Source: Streptomyces gossypii (GTDB taxonomy: Bacteria; Actinomycetota; Actinomycetes; Streptomycetales; Streptomycetaceae). From it: a DNA stretch of 64,000 nt. Below, piece by piece: positions 43,948 through 53,567 of the stretch (its first letter is position 1; each line of letters starts with the position of its first letter). The notes under the pieces were generated by a model. It saw only the letters and a program-made list of their open reading frames with translations. It was not told the origin of the DNA and did no database searches. The stretch is from assembly GCF_025165795.1 (NCBI RefSeq), contig NZ_JAJAGO010000001.1, positions 434,001 through 498,000 of the forward strand. The letters are read 5' to 3'. A program made the translations under genes and the position numbers.

Positions 43948-44676
43948 TCAGACCTGTTCGAAGTGGAATGCCTTGATGAAGCAGTCGCGGGGCTGGGCGA
44001 CGGCGAAGAGGATGCACTCCACGAGTGACTGCGCGGTGAGAGCGTCCTTAGCCTTGCGCGGTGCTGTCTCCCATTCCTCGGAGAGCGGGTCAGGGTTGGC
44101 AAAGTCGGGCGGGTAGAGGGAGATCACCCGGACCCCCTGCGGCCGCAGGCGCTTGGAGAGGATCTCGGCGAACCCGGCCTGGGCGCTCTTAGCCGCGTAG
44201 AAGGCTTCGTGCGCGTCCGAGCGGTGATGCCCGGCCGTTCCGCAGGCGGAGACCATGGTCACCACGTCTGGTTTGTCCGAGTTGAGCAGGAGAGGGAGGA
44301 AGTTCTTCACGGTCAGGACGGTGCCGGTGGCGCCGGATGCGATGGTGTCGACGACGTCGGTGTCGGAGGCGGATTGCAGGTCTGGGCTTTCGAGGTAGCG
44401 GGAGCCGTTGTTGATCAGCACGTCGATGTGGTCGGTGTGCTGGGTGACGTCGGCAGCGAAGTCGCGGATCGAGGCGGGATCTGTCAGGTCGCAGGCGAAG
44501 GCGTGAACCTGTTGGTGCCCTCGGCCGCGGATCTCGTCGCGGACACGCTCAGCGTTGGCGAGAGTGCGCGCGGAGAGGAAGACCTCGGCGCCGAGGTCCG
44601 CGAGACGGATGGCCAAAGTGCGCCCGAAATCGCGGCCTGCGGCGGTAATGACCACGCGGTGATCGTCGAATCTCAT
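43948..44676 (-). CDS. SDR-family oxidoreductase
   Basis: Short-chain dehydrogenase of about 242 residues. The cofactor motif VITAAGRDFGRTLAIRL is at the N-terminus, CDLTDPAS and INNGS follow, and the catalytic serine/tyrosine/lysine lie in MVSACG and FYAAKSAQAG. The start ATG at 44676 gives the normal N-terminus. The substrate is unknown. It lies between integrase remnants, so it is probably cargo. Confidence 0.85.
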   Translation of the reverse strand: MRFDDHRVVITAAGRDFGRTLAIRLADLGAEVFLSARTLANAERVRDEIRGRGHQQVHAFACDLTDPASIRDFAADVTQHTDHIDVLINNGSRYLESPDLQSASDTDVVDTIASGATGTVLTVKNFLPLLLNSDKPDVVTMVSACGTAGHHRSDAHEAFYAAKSAQAGFAEILSKRLRPQGVRVISLYPPDFANPDPLSEEWETAPRKAKDALTAQSLVECILFAVAQPRDCFIKAFHFEQV

Positions 44677-44689
44677 GTCGGAGCTCCTG

Positions 44690-45720
44690 GTCCGTGGATC
44701 GGATGTTGCGGTGAAGTGCGGCGGCTGACCTCGGTGGCGTAGGCGGCCCAGTCTCCGGCAGCGGCTCGCTGCCATTTGACAGCGACGGTGATGTCGATGC
44801 CGAGGGCGCAGGAAGCTCGACCGGGACGGCGCCGAGGCGGATGCGGACCGCTCTGTCCGTCACCTCGATGTCGTCGACGGTGAGCCCGGAGATCGCCGCG
44901 GGCCACTGGGCATGGAGGAGCAGCAGCAGGCCAGTGAGGCGGTCTTCGGACTTGAGTGTGTCATCGTGCAGCAGGCGTCATGCGGTGGCCCAGCGGGCTT
45001 CGTCGTCCATCGACGAGGAGGGGCCGTTCCATCGCTCGGCCTGGAAGCTGAGATCACGGGTGATCTTCTGGGCCAGGGACCGTGAGCTGGTAGTGCGTGA
45101 TCTCCTTGCCGCGGTTGCGACGGCGAAGCCTGCGCAGGAGGTGCCTAGCCTTCGGGGAGCTCGTCGACCGCGTCACGGTCGGCGCCCGGGGCGATCGAGG
45201 TGATCACTTCGTGGACAACCCTATGTGGATCACGGTCGTCGTTGTCCGGACACATCGAACAGCGCGGCAGGCCCCTGCGGTCTCGAAAGCCGACGCGTCG
45301 AACGTTGCCACAGGCAGTGCACTCGGAGGTCTCCTGCCCGCAGACCGAGCAACACCAGTCCTGGCCCTGGCGCTGGAGGGTTCGGAGTTGCTTGCCGCAC
45401 TCGGCACAGACCGGCGGTGAGATCGCCGAAGCGCCGGCCTTGCGGCGCTCGATGAACAGGTCGCCGATGGCCCGGGGCGCCGGGGGCCGGCCGTCTCGAG
45501 GAGGTCGTCCATGGTGCAGTCGAGGATGTCGAGCAGGGCTATGAGGATCCTCAGACTCAGTCGCTCCGGTCGCTCGACGACGAGCCGGTAGACCTGACTC
45601 GACTACAGGCTGATGCCGCGTTCGGCGAGCGGAGGGATGAGGTCGGTATTGGAGAACATCCCGCGATCCGCCATGACTTTGCGCAGGTGCCAGTGGTAGT
45701 CAAGCTGGCGGCCATCGCCG
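44690..45720 (-). pseudogene. HTH/Zn-ribbon recombinase-associated gene, disrupted
   Basis: In order on the minus strand: an HTH_26/Cro-like start (YHWHLRKVMADRGMFSN, TDLIPPLAERGISL), an in-frame TAG at 45603-45605, then SSQVYRLVVERPERLSLRIL and LDILDCTMDDLLETAG. A cysteine-rich part follows (VCAECGK, CSVCGQETSECTACGN, RCSMCPDN), and finally VTDRAVRIRLGAVPVELP and LGIDITVAVKWQRAAAGDWA near 44.7 kb, from a recombinase-like C-terminus. Deletions and the stop make it inactive. Proteins of this layout accompany actinobacterial integrases. Confidence 0.65.
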
Positions 45721-45734
45721 GATCCCTCCTGTCA

Positions 45735-45966
45735 GGCCCCGGTGAACGCCAGGGAGCTGTCGCACTCGTGGCCGACCTGCTGCTGGATGAACCGGCGGTC
45801 GACTCCGCCCTCGGTGAGATTCGTGACGCAAGTGTGGCTTGTGGCCGCAGAAGCCGTGTGCGGATGACCTCGTGTTGCGATTGAGCAGGCCGGGGGTCGA
45901 GGCCGCATTCGCGACCCAGCTCGTCGAGCGTGTTGCATCCGAGGGGTCTCCTGGGGTGCAGATCAC
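45735..45966 (-). pseudogene. Tyrosine recombinase C-terminal remnant
   Basis: Reads HTCVTNLTEGGVDRRFIQQQ and VGHECDSSLAF in one frame, the end of the catalytic domain (HxxR region and the segment before the catalytic tyrosine). It precedes the HTH/Zn-ribbon remnant in the order usual for these elements. Confidence 0.6.
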
Positions 45967-46021
45967 TCATCGCTGTTGACCGTGGGACCGAGTTGTCAGT
46001 GGGGGCTGAGATCGTGCAAGC

Positions 46022-46543
46022 GTGAGCGAACTGGTTGAGCATGTCGATGAGCACGACCGCGTGCTGGGGGTCGTCGAGCGGGGTGAGGCGGTGCGTGAGA
46101 ACTGGCTGCATCGCATTGCAGCGACGATCTGTCGTGATCGCGAAGGTCGGATCTTGGTGGTGCGGCGGGCCAAGACATTGGCCCGGTTTCCAGGCTGCTA
46201 TGACGTCATGGTCGGTGGGGCCGTGGACGTGGGCGAGTCGTATGAGGAGGCGGCGGTCCGTGAGTTGGCTGAAGAACTGGGCGCTCGTGTGCCGGTGCGC
46301 TTCCTGTTCAAGCTCCTGTTCCGGGAGGGGATCAGCCCCATCTGGCTCGGGGTGCATGAGGCTGTCGTGTCGGAGATCTTCGTCCAGGACTCGGGTGAGA
46401 TCGGCTGGTACGACTGGCTGACAGTGGCCGAACTGCGCGAAGTCGTTGATGAATGGTGCTTCGTTCCGGGAGGGCGGAAGGCTCTGCGCCAGTACTTGGG
46501 GTCTGGATTCGGCAGCGGTGCGAGCGAGCTGCCAGCCGGGTGA
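46022..46543 (+). CDS. NUDIX hydrolase
   Basis: 173 residues. The Nudix box reads GGAVDVGESYEEAAVRELAE then ELG (about residues 65-87), matching GX5EX7REUXEEXGU. It has the length and the WLHRIAATICRD start of the IDI/YfcD-like group acting on nucleoside-diphosphate-linked or isoprenoid diphosphates; the substrate is not predictable. GTG start at 46022. It is the first intact gene after the integrase remnants and is convergent with the LysR gene. Confidence 0.88.
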   Translation: MSELVEHVDEHDRVLGVVERGEAVRENWLHRIAATICRDREGRILVVRRAKTLARFPGCYDVMVGGAVDVGESYEEAAVRELAEELGARVPVRFLFKLLFREGISPIWLGVHEAVVSEIFVQDSGEIGWYDWLTVAELREVVDEWCFVPGGRKALRQYLGSGFGSGASELPAG

Positions 46544-46645
46544 CCGGCGATGTGGGTTGCCTCGGTTCAGGGCGGGCATTTCAGCTGCGGGACCCGATGA
46601 CGGTGGTTCGCGGTGCTGGGAGGCGGCTCGCGGAATGCCGCACAT

Positions 46646-47560
46646 TCACTGGCGGGCCGCTCTGAGCTCGCGGATCAGGGCGCGGACGGAAACGCTGGAG
46701 GCCAGCTCCGGGGTGGTGATGTAGCCCACGGAACGGGTCGGACGGTCGGGTCCGAGATCGGTGATCTCGATGCCGTCCGGTGCTTCGTTCAGCGAGAGCG
46801 CGGGCATGATCGCCATGCCGAGACCTCTGCTCACCATGGAGAGCACCGCTCCGTCGTCCTCGGTCAGGACGGTCGCCTTCGGAATCCAGTCCTGCCCAGC
46901 CCACCACTGGCGGGTGTAGGAGCCGCAGTTCTCGTGCCAGTCCACCAGCGGCAGGGAGCGTGGGGCGGGGTGGCCTGCCGGGTGCACCAGCGAGTAGGGC
47001 TCCTCGATGAGTACGTCGCCGATGAGCCCAGCGGGCACGGGCGAGCTGGCGCCCATTGTTGCGATGCCCACGTCCGCGTGCCCCTCGGCGACTTCTCCGG
47101 CGGTGCCCGCGCCCAGCTCACGGACGACATGCACCTCCGGTTCGATGCCGGGGTGGCGGGCGGTGAGACGCTCGAGGACGGGCGGCAGCAGGTAGAGGGC
47201 GGCGCTACGAAAGGCGGCGATGCGCAGCGGGCCGGCGACCGTGCCCTGCTCGGCGCCGCGGGCCTCTGCGGCCAGGGTGTCCAGGAGTCGCAGGACCCGG
47301 CGGGCGTGGGCGGCAGCGGCGGTACCGGCCGCAGTGGGCGTCGCGCCCTTGCGGCCCCGCTCGAAGAGGACCGCTCCGACCTTGCGTTCTGTCCCATGTA
47401 TGGAGTGCGAGACTGCGGACTGGGTCAGTCCGAGGACCTTGGCGGCCGCCGAGAACCCGCGCTCGCGGTCGACGGCCACGAGGATGCGGAGCTCGTGCGG
47501 GGCGAGGTCGGTGGCGGCAGCCGCAGTCGGTGCGGGGGCTACGGGGGCTGCGGCTGTCAT
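46646..47560 (-). CDS. LysR-family transcriptional regulator
   Basis: About 304 residues from the ATG at 47560; a GTG at 47572 is possible. The N-terminal winged HTH reads HELRILVAVDRERGFSAAAK then VLGLTQSAVSHSI, followed by a helical linker and a type 2 periplasmic-binding-like effector domain (VAGPLRIAAFRSAALYLLP, HADVGIATM). Divergent from the MDR reductase gene over about 100 bases with a dyad at 47593-47613, so it likely controls that gene and itself. Confidence 0.9.
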   Translation of the reverse strand: MTAAAPVAPAPTAAAATDLAPHELRILVAVDRERGFSAAAKVLGLTQSAVSHSIHGTERKVGAVLFERGRKGATPTAAGTAAAAHARRVLRLLDTLAAEARGAEQGTVAGPLRIAAFRSAALYLLPPVLERLTARHPGIEPEVHVVRELGAGTAGEVAEGHADVGIATMGASSPVPAGLIGDVLIEEPYSLVHPAGHPAPRSLPLVDWHENCGSYTRQWWAGQDWIPKATVLTEDDGAVLSMVSRGLGMAIMPALSLNEAPDGIEITDLGPDRPTRSVGYITTPELASSVSVRALIRELRAARQ

Positions 47561-47592
47561 GAGGGGTCCCACCTGCTTCTATGAGGGCCCTT

Positions 47593-47613
47593 CATGGACC
47601 GGGCCGTTCCATG
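47593..47613. promoter_or_regulatory. Candidate LysR operator
   Basis: CATGGA (47593-47598) and TCCATG (47608-47613) form a perfect dyad with a 9-base spacer, in the interval between divergent LysR and MDR genes. ATGA-GGGCCC-T-TCAT just to the left adds a second near-palindrome. Confidence 0.5.
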
Positions 47614-47661
47614 AGCGCAACCTTCTCCCCAGCCCCCGCATTCCTCCGTACGGTCACCGTC

Positions 47662-48666
47662 ATGACCGAGACCGCGCTCACCGTGCACCAGACCGCCCGC
47701 CCCCATGGCTTCCCCACCCCCGACGACTTCGCCTTCGTCGAGTCCGCGATGCCGGAACCCGGCCCGGGGACGGCGCTGGTGGAGAACCTGTACTGGTCGG
47801 TGGACCCCTACCACCGCGAGATGATGGACGGGGACTTCGCGCTGAACACTCCCCTGGAGGGCCGCACTATCGGCCGGGTGGTGGACTCCCGCGATCCGGC
47901 GCTCCGCGAGGGCGAGATCGTCTTCCACCGGCAGGGCTGGCGCACCCACGCTGTCGTCACCCCCGAAGAGGCGCGTGCTGTCCCCCGCTTCGAGGGGGTA
48001 CCGCTCTCCGCGCATCTGAGCATCCTCGGCGGCACCGGCCTGACCGCCTACGTCGGTCTCACCCGCATCGCCGAACTCCGCGAGGGTCAGGACGTGTTCG
48101 TCTCGGCGGCGGCCGGCGGTGTGGGCACGGCCACCGGGCGGCTCGCCCGGCTGATGGGCGCGGGACGGCTGGTCGGCAGCGCGGGCAGGGCGGCGAAGGC
48201 CGCCTACCTGACGGAACACGTCGGCTACGACGAGGTCTTCGACTACCACTCGGGCCCGGCGGCCGAGCTGCTCGGCAAGGCGGCGCCCGACGGGATCGAC
48301 CTCTGCATGGACAATGTCGGTGGCGAGCACCTCGAAGCGGCGATCTCCTCGCTGCGTGAGTACGGACGGATCGTACGGGTCGGCACGATCGCCCAGTACA
48401 ACAGCACCGGCACGCCCTACGCCCTACGCAACCTTCCTGACATTGTCGAGAAGAGCCTGCGGATGGAGGGCTTCTTGGTCCGCGACTACCGTGACGTGCA
48501 GGAGGAGTTGTACGAGTTCGTCGTGCCGCACCTGCAGAGTGGACGCGTCACGCTCGATGAGACCGTGGTCGACGGCTTCGGCGGCATCGTGGACGGGTTC
48601 CTGGGGATGCTGCGGGGCGAGAATCAGGGCAAGATCATCGTGCGGGCGGCCGGGGCGGGCGTCTGA
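47662..48666 (+). CDS. NADP-dependent oxidoreductase, MDR family
   Basis: Zinc-free medium-chain reductase (quinone oxidoreductase/alkenal reductase type) of about 334 residues from the ATG at 47662. The N-terminal domain has YWSVDPYHREMM. The Rossmann motif SAAAGGVGTATGRLARLMGA binds NADPH, and GTIAQYNSTGTPYAL and DNVGGEHLEAAI are family-typical. Reduces enones or quinones by inference. Probably regulated by the divergent LysR protein. Confidence 0.9.
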   Translation: MTETALTVHQTARPHGFPTPDDFAFVESAMPEPGPGTALVENLYWSVDPYHREMMDGDFALNTPLEGRTIGRVVDSRDPALREGEIVFHRQGWRTHAVVTPEEARAVPRFEGVPLSAHLSILGGTGLTAYVGLTRIAELREGQDVFVSAAAGGVGTATGRLARLMGAGRLVGSAGRAAKAAYLTEHVGYDEVFDYHSGPAAELLGKAAPDGIDLCMDNVGGEHLEAAISSLREYGRIVRVGTIAQYNSTGTPYALRNLPDIVEKSLRMEGFLVRDYRDVQEELYEFVVPHLQSGRVTLDETVVDGFGGIVDGFLGMLRGENQGKIIVRAAGAGV

Positions 48667-48929
48667 CGGACCGGGACGTGCCCGGCGCCCCTGGACGCCT
48701 TGGTGCTGGAAGTCGTCCAGCACCGGCACGTCCCCTCGGACGCAGGGACGATCACTCATGGCACTCCCCCGGGACAGCCGGTCAGCAGCCGTCGACTGCA
48801 CATCTCTCGAGCCGAGACGCTGCCGGACTTCTCCACCGAAGGAATTCCACAGGACCCGATAGCCGGACTTGTCGAGGCATGCAGCGGAATTGGGTGACCG
48901 GACCTGACAGCTGCTTTTCCTTGCCGCGA

Positions 48930-49802
48930 TCACGCCGAGATGAACGGCTCCGTCAGATGCGGCGTCGCCAGATGCAGCGTGGTGGCGGTTTCGCGGGCGA
49001 GCATGCGCTCCCTTGAGTGCCTGGCCGCCACGGGGTCGATCTCGTGCGAGTAGGCGAGCTCGGGGTAGAGCAGCTGGAGCGCGTGCACCAGGAGGTCGCC
49101 GGTGATGAGCGCCAGCTCGCGCCCGTCGGCGACCAGCACGCTCTGGTGCCCAGGCGTGTGACCGGGCGTGGCGACCGCGCGCCCGGCGCGCAGCGGCGTG
49201 TCCCCGTCGAGGAGCCGGAGCCGGCCGGCTGCCTCGAGGGGGTCGGTGAGGGACTCGCGAAGCTGCGGGTTGAGCGCGTCGAGGGCGTCGAACTCGGCCC
49301 GCTGGAGCAGGTATTCGGCGTTCGGGAAGTAGGGGCGGCGGTAGCTGCTGGTCGCTCCGCTGGTCGAAGCGTTGCCGTCCACCGCGCGGCCCGCTGAGGG
49401 GACGGCCGCCTCGGTCACGACCGCCCATCCGACGTGGTCGGTGTGCAGATGCGTGAGCAACACGGTGTCGACCTCGGCCGGGTCGATGCCCGCGGCGGCG
49501 AGCGACTCGGGGAGCGCACCGGGCACGGGCGCCCACGAGCCGGCCGGGCCGTCCGCGGGACCGATCCCGGCGTCCACGACGGTGAGGCCCTTTTCGCTGC
49601 GGATCGCGTACGCGCGGAACTGGAGCCGCCAGCGGCCCTCGGCGTCGACCGCGCCGGGGTCGTAGCGATCGGCCTCGGCCCACTGAGCGGCCGTGGCCTC
49701 GGGAAAGGCCTCGGCGCGCGGGGAGAAGAACGGGCCCTCACCGTCGGCGAGAGCGGTGATCTCGCTCGAGCCGATCCGGAGGCGGGGAAGGCTAAGGGAC
49801 AT
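48930..49802 (-). CDS. MBL-fold metallo-hydrolase
   Basis: About 290 residues from MSLSLPRLRIGSSEI; the frame stays open far upstream, but the earlier codons are not protein-like. The metal motif is in VLLTHLHTDHVGW (HxHxDH), with further ligands in TPGHTPGHQSVL and LITGDLL. This is the AHL-lactonase/thiol-hydrolase type; the substrate is unknown. No signal peptide. Confidence 0.87.
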   Translation of the reverse strand: MSLSLPRLRIGSSEITALADGEGPFFSPRAEAFPEATAAQWAEADRYDPGAVDAEGRWRLQFRAYAIRSEKGLTVVDAGIGPADGPAGSWAPVPGALPESLAAAGIDPAEVDTVLLTHLHTDHVGWAVVTEAAVPSAGRAVDGNASTSGATSSYRRPYFPNAEYLLQRAEFDALDALNPQLRESLTDPLEAAGRLRLLDGDTPLRAGRAVATPGHTPGHQSVLVADGRELALITGDLLVHALQLLYPELAYSHEIDPVAARHSRERMLARETATTLHLATPHLTEPFISA

Positions 49803-50389
49803 GGCCGTGATCCTGCCATTCCTTGCGCGCGGGTGGTGACTCGCCCCATGTCCCGATGATGTCGGTGTGGGACGAGGTGATCTCCCAGAGGGACAGTGAG
49901 CAGTGCTGGGGTCGTTTGGGGACTCGACGGTGCCGAAGCCGTCCTCCCACTCCGCGCACTGAGCACGAACGGCGACTTCGACTACTCCTGGCGCTTCCAG
50001 ACGGCCCGCGAACACCAACGCCTCTGCTCCAGCCCTGACCAGCAGGATCACGGCCTCACTACTTGATCCCGACGTAACTTCACCGGACGGCCGAGGATCG
50101 CCACCGCCGCACCCTTCACCGGTATCGGATGGTCCGGCAACCGTTCCCGAGTTCGACGGAACCAGCCCAGATCGCCCCTACAGTGCCATCGTGGCGCAAA
50201 TGGGCAGGTCGCAGAGCCGTTCAGTCGACCAGCCATGCTTGGTGGCCTCCGCCCAGGGCTCGACCTGCGGCCGACGGCCAAGCCGCTTCACCGGCACAGG
50301 ATGGCCTCAAGATCTCATTCTGAAACGATCAGTAAGACGTGGGCACGCGCGTCCGGCAGGCATCGGTCTGAACCCTGACGTGCTCGTAC
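49803..50389. other. 587 bases without a clear gene
   Basis: Only fragmentary frames are seen. CCGGACGGCCGAGGATCGC at 50083-50101 is an exact copy of 41197-41215, suggesting that remnant mobile DNA lies here. The MBL gene promoter is expected near the left end. Confidence 0.5.
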
Positions 50390-50424
50390 GGCGGGCCTCC
50401 GCCCTGCGAAGCCGGAGACCCGCC
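50390..50424 (-). terminator. Hairpin after the GH81 gene
   Basis: Arms 50390-50401 and 50413-50424 pair at 11 of 12 positions with an 11-base loop, starting 28 bases downstream of the leftward GH81 stop. Confidence 0.65.
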
Positions 50425-50451
50425 GCACCGATCGTGCCCGTACGTCTGCCT

Positions 50452-53238
50452 TTACACGTACGGGATCCTCAGCACCGCCGCGTCCGTGCCCGTCTGTACC
50501 CGGGACGTTCCGTTGCCCAGCGCGTTCCAGATCTCCAGGCGGACGGTGCCGTTCTTGAGTTCGCCCAGGCTGCCGGTGACGGCCTGCGCGCCGACCGCCT
50601 GCGTGTACTCCTCCCAGCCCGCGACCGGGTCGGTCGCGAAGTAGCGGAAGGTCTCGGTGCGGTCGAAGGTGCCGTCACCGGTCAGGTCGTAGCTGACCCG
50701 GACCTGCGGGGCGAGCCCGACCTTGGTGCCCGCGTCCACCCGGAGGCGGAACGCGGTGGCGGCCCCGGAGGAGACCTTGCCGTTGACCTTCTTCGCCTCG
50801 TAGACGGCCGGCCGGTACGGGGTGCCGTCCCGGTTCACGCCGTCGGCCGAGGCCAGGGTGTCCGCGCCCGCCGGGTCGGTGGTGGCGGTGGTGAGGACGC
50901 CGCCGGACTTGAGGCGGAAGGTGTTGCCGGTGGACGGGCCCGGCTCCTCCGGGTCCGGGTCCGGGTCTCCACCGCCGGAGCCCGTGTCGGTGGCCGTCGA
51001 ACGGGCCGGTACGGAAAGGGTCTTGCCGTCCGAGAAGGTCACCGTGCGGGCGGTGGAACCGTGGTTGTGGGCGGTGTAGGTGCGGGTGCCGTTCTTGGTG
51101 AAGACGGCGGAGGTGGGCAGGTCGCCGCTGACCGTCATGTCCGGTGCGCCGAGCGTGTTGAGGGTGTTGATCCAGTGGTAGGTGTGCGCCTTGGACTCAC
51201 CCTGCTCCGGGGTGTAGTTCCCGTTCACACCGTCCCACTTGGCCTTCGCCGACGCCGGATCGGCCAGCGCCTCGAACTCCCAGAGCAGGTCGCGCCACTC
51301 CTGGGCCGGGCCGCCGTTCTCGCGCTCCATCTCGGCGATGTTCCGCTTGATGCCGGCCTTCTCACGGGCCAGGTGGAGTGAACCGCCGGTCACCGGGAGG
51401 ACGTTGATGCCGTGGATCTCCTCCGGGTTGGCGGTCCACCAGGTGGAGTACGCGGCGCCGCTGCCCCAGACCATGCCGACCGTGCCGTACTTGTACGAGG
51501 CGGGGAAGACCTGCTCGCTCACGTCGAACCAGTACTGGGTGATCGCCTCGGACTCCGTCGTCAGCAGGTAGCTGCCGAGGTCGCGGAGCGAGGTGTCACC
51601 GGTCGCCGCGCCCAGGAGCACAAGACCGGCGCTGAGGTTGATGGACTCCGACGAGGACTCCTGGTTGTTGCCCGCCGCGAAGCCCTGGTGGCCGGAGGCC
51701 CAGCTGTGGCCCGCGTACACGTCGAAGCCGCGCAGGAAGGGGTACGCCGAGTCGGTGCGGCTCGGGTTTGCGGTGTCGCGGACCAGGTGCTTGATCATCG
51801 TGCCCCAGGCCGAGTCGGCCGCCCAGTCCGGGTCGTACTGGGCGATGATCGCCGCCGCGTAGACGTAGTAGCTGTAGTGGAAGTGGTGGTCGTTGAGTTC
51901 GGTGTCGCTGCCGTACGAGGCCGGGTAGCCGGTGAGGGTCTTCCAGTCCTTGTCGTAGCTGAACTCGCTGGCCCCGCCCGCCGTGAACCACTCCTGGAGC
52001 CGGCCCTTCATCAGGCCGAGGAGCTTGTCGCGGGTGGCGGTCTGCCCGATCTGGTCAGCTACGGGGACCAGTTGGGCGAGACGGCCGAGCGCCTTGCCGG
52101 TCCAGTAGGTGTCGCCGGCCCCTGCGAACGGATCGGAGGCGTTGGCGACCTCGTTGAGGTAGCCGGTCAGCCGGGCCCGGTCGACGCCGCTGGAGGCGGG
52201 CAGGGCGGGCACCACACCGTTGTTCTTCTGGCTGGTGGTGAAGGAGGCGGACTCGCGCACCTTCATGGTGCCGCGCGGTGAGACGTACGTGTACGGGGTC
52301 AGCGCGTCGTCGGTGTGCAGCCACTGGTGGCGGTAGAGGGCCTGGAGCGTGCCGCGCTCGGTGCCCTCCTTGGCCTCCGTGGCCAGGGTGTAGGTGGCCC
52401 GGACGTTGCCGCCGGTGCTCTGCCACGCCACCTTGGAGCCGGTGACGAAGCTGAACGCGTACTTGCGGTAGGTCTCGAGCGCGTCCCTGGAGGGCAGGAC
52501 GGCGAGTGAGAAGTAGTCCTTGCCCGCGAGCCCGGCGGTGATCGCGGTGCCGGAGATGTTCCAGTCGGCGCCGCTTGGGGCGAAGAGGGCGTAGTGGTGA
52601 CCGGCGACCGTGATGCCGACGACGTTGCCGTCGTCCGCGAAGACGGTGGGGGCGGAGGCGGTCGTGATGCGGGCGTCGCCGCCGGAACCCTTGGCGTACA
52701 CGAACGGCATGCCGTGGCCGATGGTGGCCCGGAAGGTGCGGGAGCCGTCCGCCCAGTACGGAGTGACCGTCCAGTCGGACCAGGCGTCGGCCTTGGTGTC
52801 GGGGGAGTTCAGGCCGGTGAGGCCGACGGTGAGGTCGGCCTTGTGGGCGTACTCGTACTGCCGGCCGCCACCGACGATCGCCGGCGTGGTCGGGTAGCCG
52901 ACCTCCAGGCCGGAGGCCTTGGCCTGGTACGTGAGGGGGTGACCGTACATGGGGGTGGAGTACGGGTTGTCGCCGTAGCGCTGGTAGGCGAGCGAGGACC
53001 ACCAGTCGTTGGTCGGGACCGGCTTGTCCCGGGCGGCGGCGGTGAGTTTGGGGGTGACGGGGGCGCCGGTGTTCGTCGTGGGCCCGGACGTACCGGCGGG
53101 GCGGGTGTCGGTGTAACTGCCGGAACCTGCGGGGACGGTGGCGGCGGTTGCGGGGGACGCGGCGGGGCCCAGGCTCACGGCGGCCATGGCGATGGCCAGG
53201 AGCGTCGCCGCTACGGGTCTGGAGAGGGAGGCTTGCAT
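50452..53238 (-). CDS. Secreted endo-beta-1,3-glucanase, GH81 family, with C-terminal glucan-binding module
   Basis: About 928 residues from the ATG at 53238 (GAGGTG nine bases upstream). The signal peptide runs MQASLSRPVAATLLAIAM to about SPATAA. The GH81 catalytic region spans about 60-720 with VPTNDWWSSLAYQRYG near its start, YGSDTELNDHHFHYSYYVYA, and the glutamate-rich catalytic segment GNNQESSSESINLSAG. A Ser/Thr/Asp/Pro linker (GSGGGDPDPDPEEPGP) leads to a C-terminal beta-sandwich module (about 815-928; FRLRVDAGTKVGL, VSYDLTGDGTFDRTE), probably a beta-1,3-glucan-binding CBM (I recall CBM56-type). It degrades fungal or callose-type glucans outside the cell. A LacI-type palindrome lies 43 bases upstream. 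Confidence 0.92.
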   Translation of the reverse strand: MQASLSRPVAATLLAIAMAAVSLGPAASPATAATVPAGSGSYTDTRPAGTSGPTTNTGAPVTPKLTAAARDKPVPTNDWWSSLAYQRYGDNPYSTPMYGHPLTYQAKASGLEVGYPTTPAIVGGGRQYEYAHKADLTVGLTGLNSPDTKADAWSDWTVTPYWADGSRTFRATIGHGMPFVYAKGSGGDARITTASAPTVFADDGNVVGITVAGHHYALFAPSGADWNISGTAITAGLAGKDYFSLAVLPSRDALETYRKYAFSFVTGSKVAWQSTGGNVRATYTLATEAKEGTERGTLQALYRHQWLHTDDALTPYTYVSPRGTMKVRESASFTTSQKNNGVVPALPASSGVDRARLTGYLNEVANASDPFAGAGDTYWTGKALGRLAQLVPVADQIGQTATRDKLLGLMKGRLQEWFTAGGASEFSYDKDWKTLTGYPASYGSDTELNDHHFHYSYYVYAAAIIAQYDPDWAADSAWGTMIKHLVRDTANPSRTDSAYPFLRGFDVYAGHSWASGHQGFAAGNNQESSSESINLSAGLVLLGAATGDTSLRDLGSYLLTTESEAITQYWFDVSEQVFPASYKYGTVGMVWGSGAAYSTWWTANPEEIHGINVLPVTGGSLHLAREKAGIKRNIAEMERENGGPAQEWRDLLWEFEALADPASAKAKWDGVNGNYTPEQGESKAHTYHWINTLNTLGAPDMTVSGDLPTSAVFTKNGTRTYTAHNHGSTARTVTFSDGKTLSVPARSTATDTGSGGGDPDPDPEEPGPSTGNTFRLKSGGVLTTATTDPAGADTLASADGVNRDGTPYRPAVYEAKKVNGKVSSGAATAFRLRVDAGTKVGLAPQVRVSYDLTGDGTFDRTETFRYFATDPVAGWEEYTQAVGAQAVTGSLGELKNGTVRLEIWNALGNGTSRVQTGTDAAVLRIPYV

Positions 53239-53280
53239 GATGAGCAGCACCTCGATCATGGGGGGGGCGAGGAGCGCGTT

Positions 53281-53294
53281 TGAGAGCGCTCTCA
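53281..53294. promoter_or_regulatory. LacI-type operator upstream of GH81 gene
   Basis: TGAGAGCGCTCTCA is a perfect 14-bp palindrome with the central GC of LacI/GalR-family sites and close to the CebR box of Streptomyces (TGGGAGCGCTCCCA). It ends 43 bases before the GH81 start, suggesting sugar-responsive repression. Confidence 0.75.
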
Positions 53295-53567
53295 CATATC
53301 AGGGAACGTAAAACTCCTGAAACCTAAGTGTCAAGAGAACGCACACGGGCGGCAGTTGGGTGTGACGCCAAGCTGTTGTGCGTTCGAGTCTTGACGGGGA
53401 GGAGGTGGGGGCCCGTACGTCGGCCCCGTCGCCGGGGACAGCGGCGTCCCGGCTACGCCCCGTCAGCAGCACATCGCGTTATGCGGACGACACCTCGCGC
53501 TCATCCGGGACGACCCGTCCGAGCGGGCCGCGTCTGGCCCACGCCCAGAGATCGCCGGAGGGGTCCA

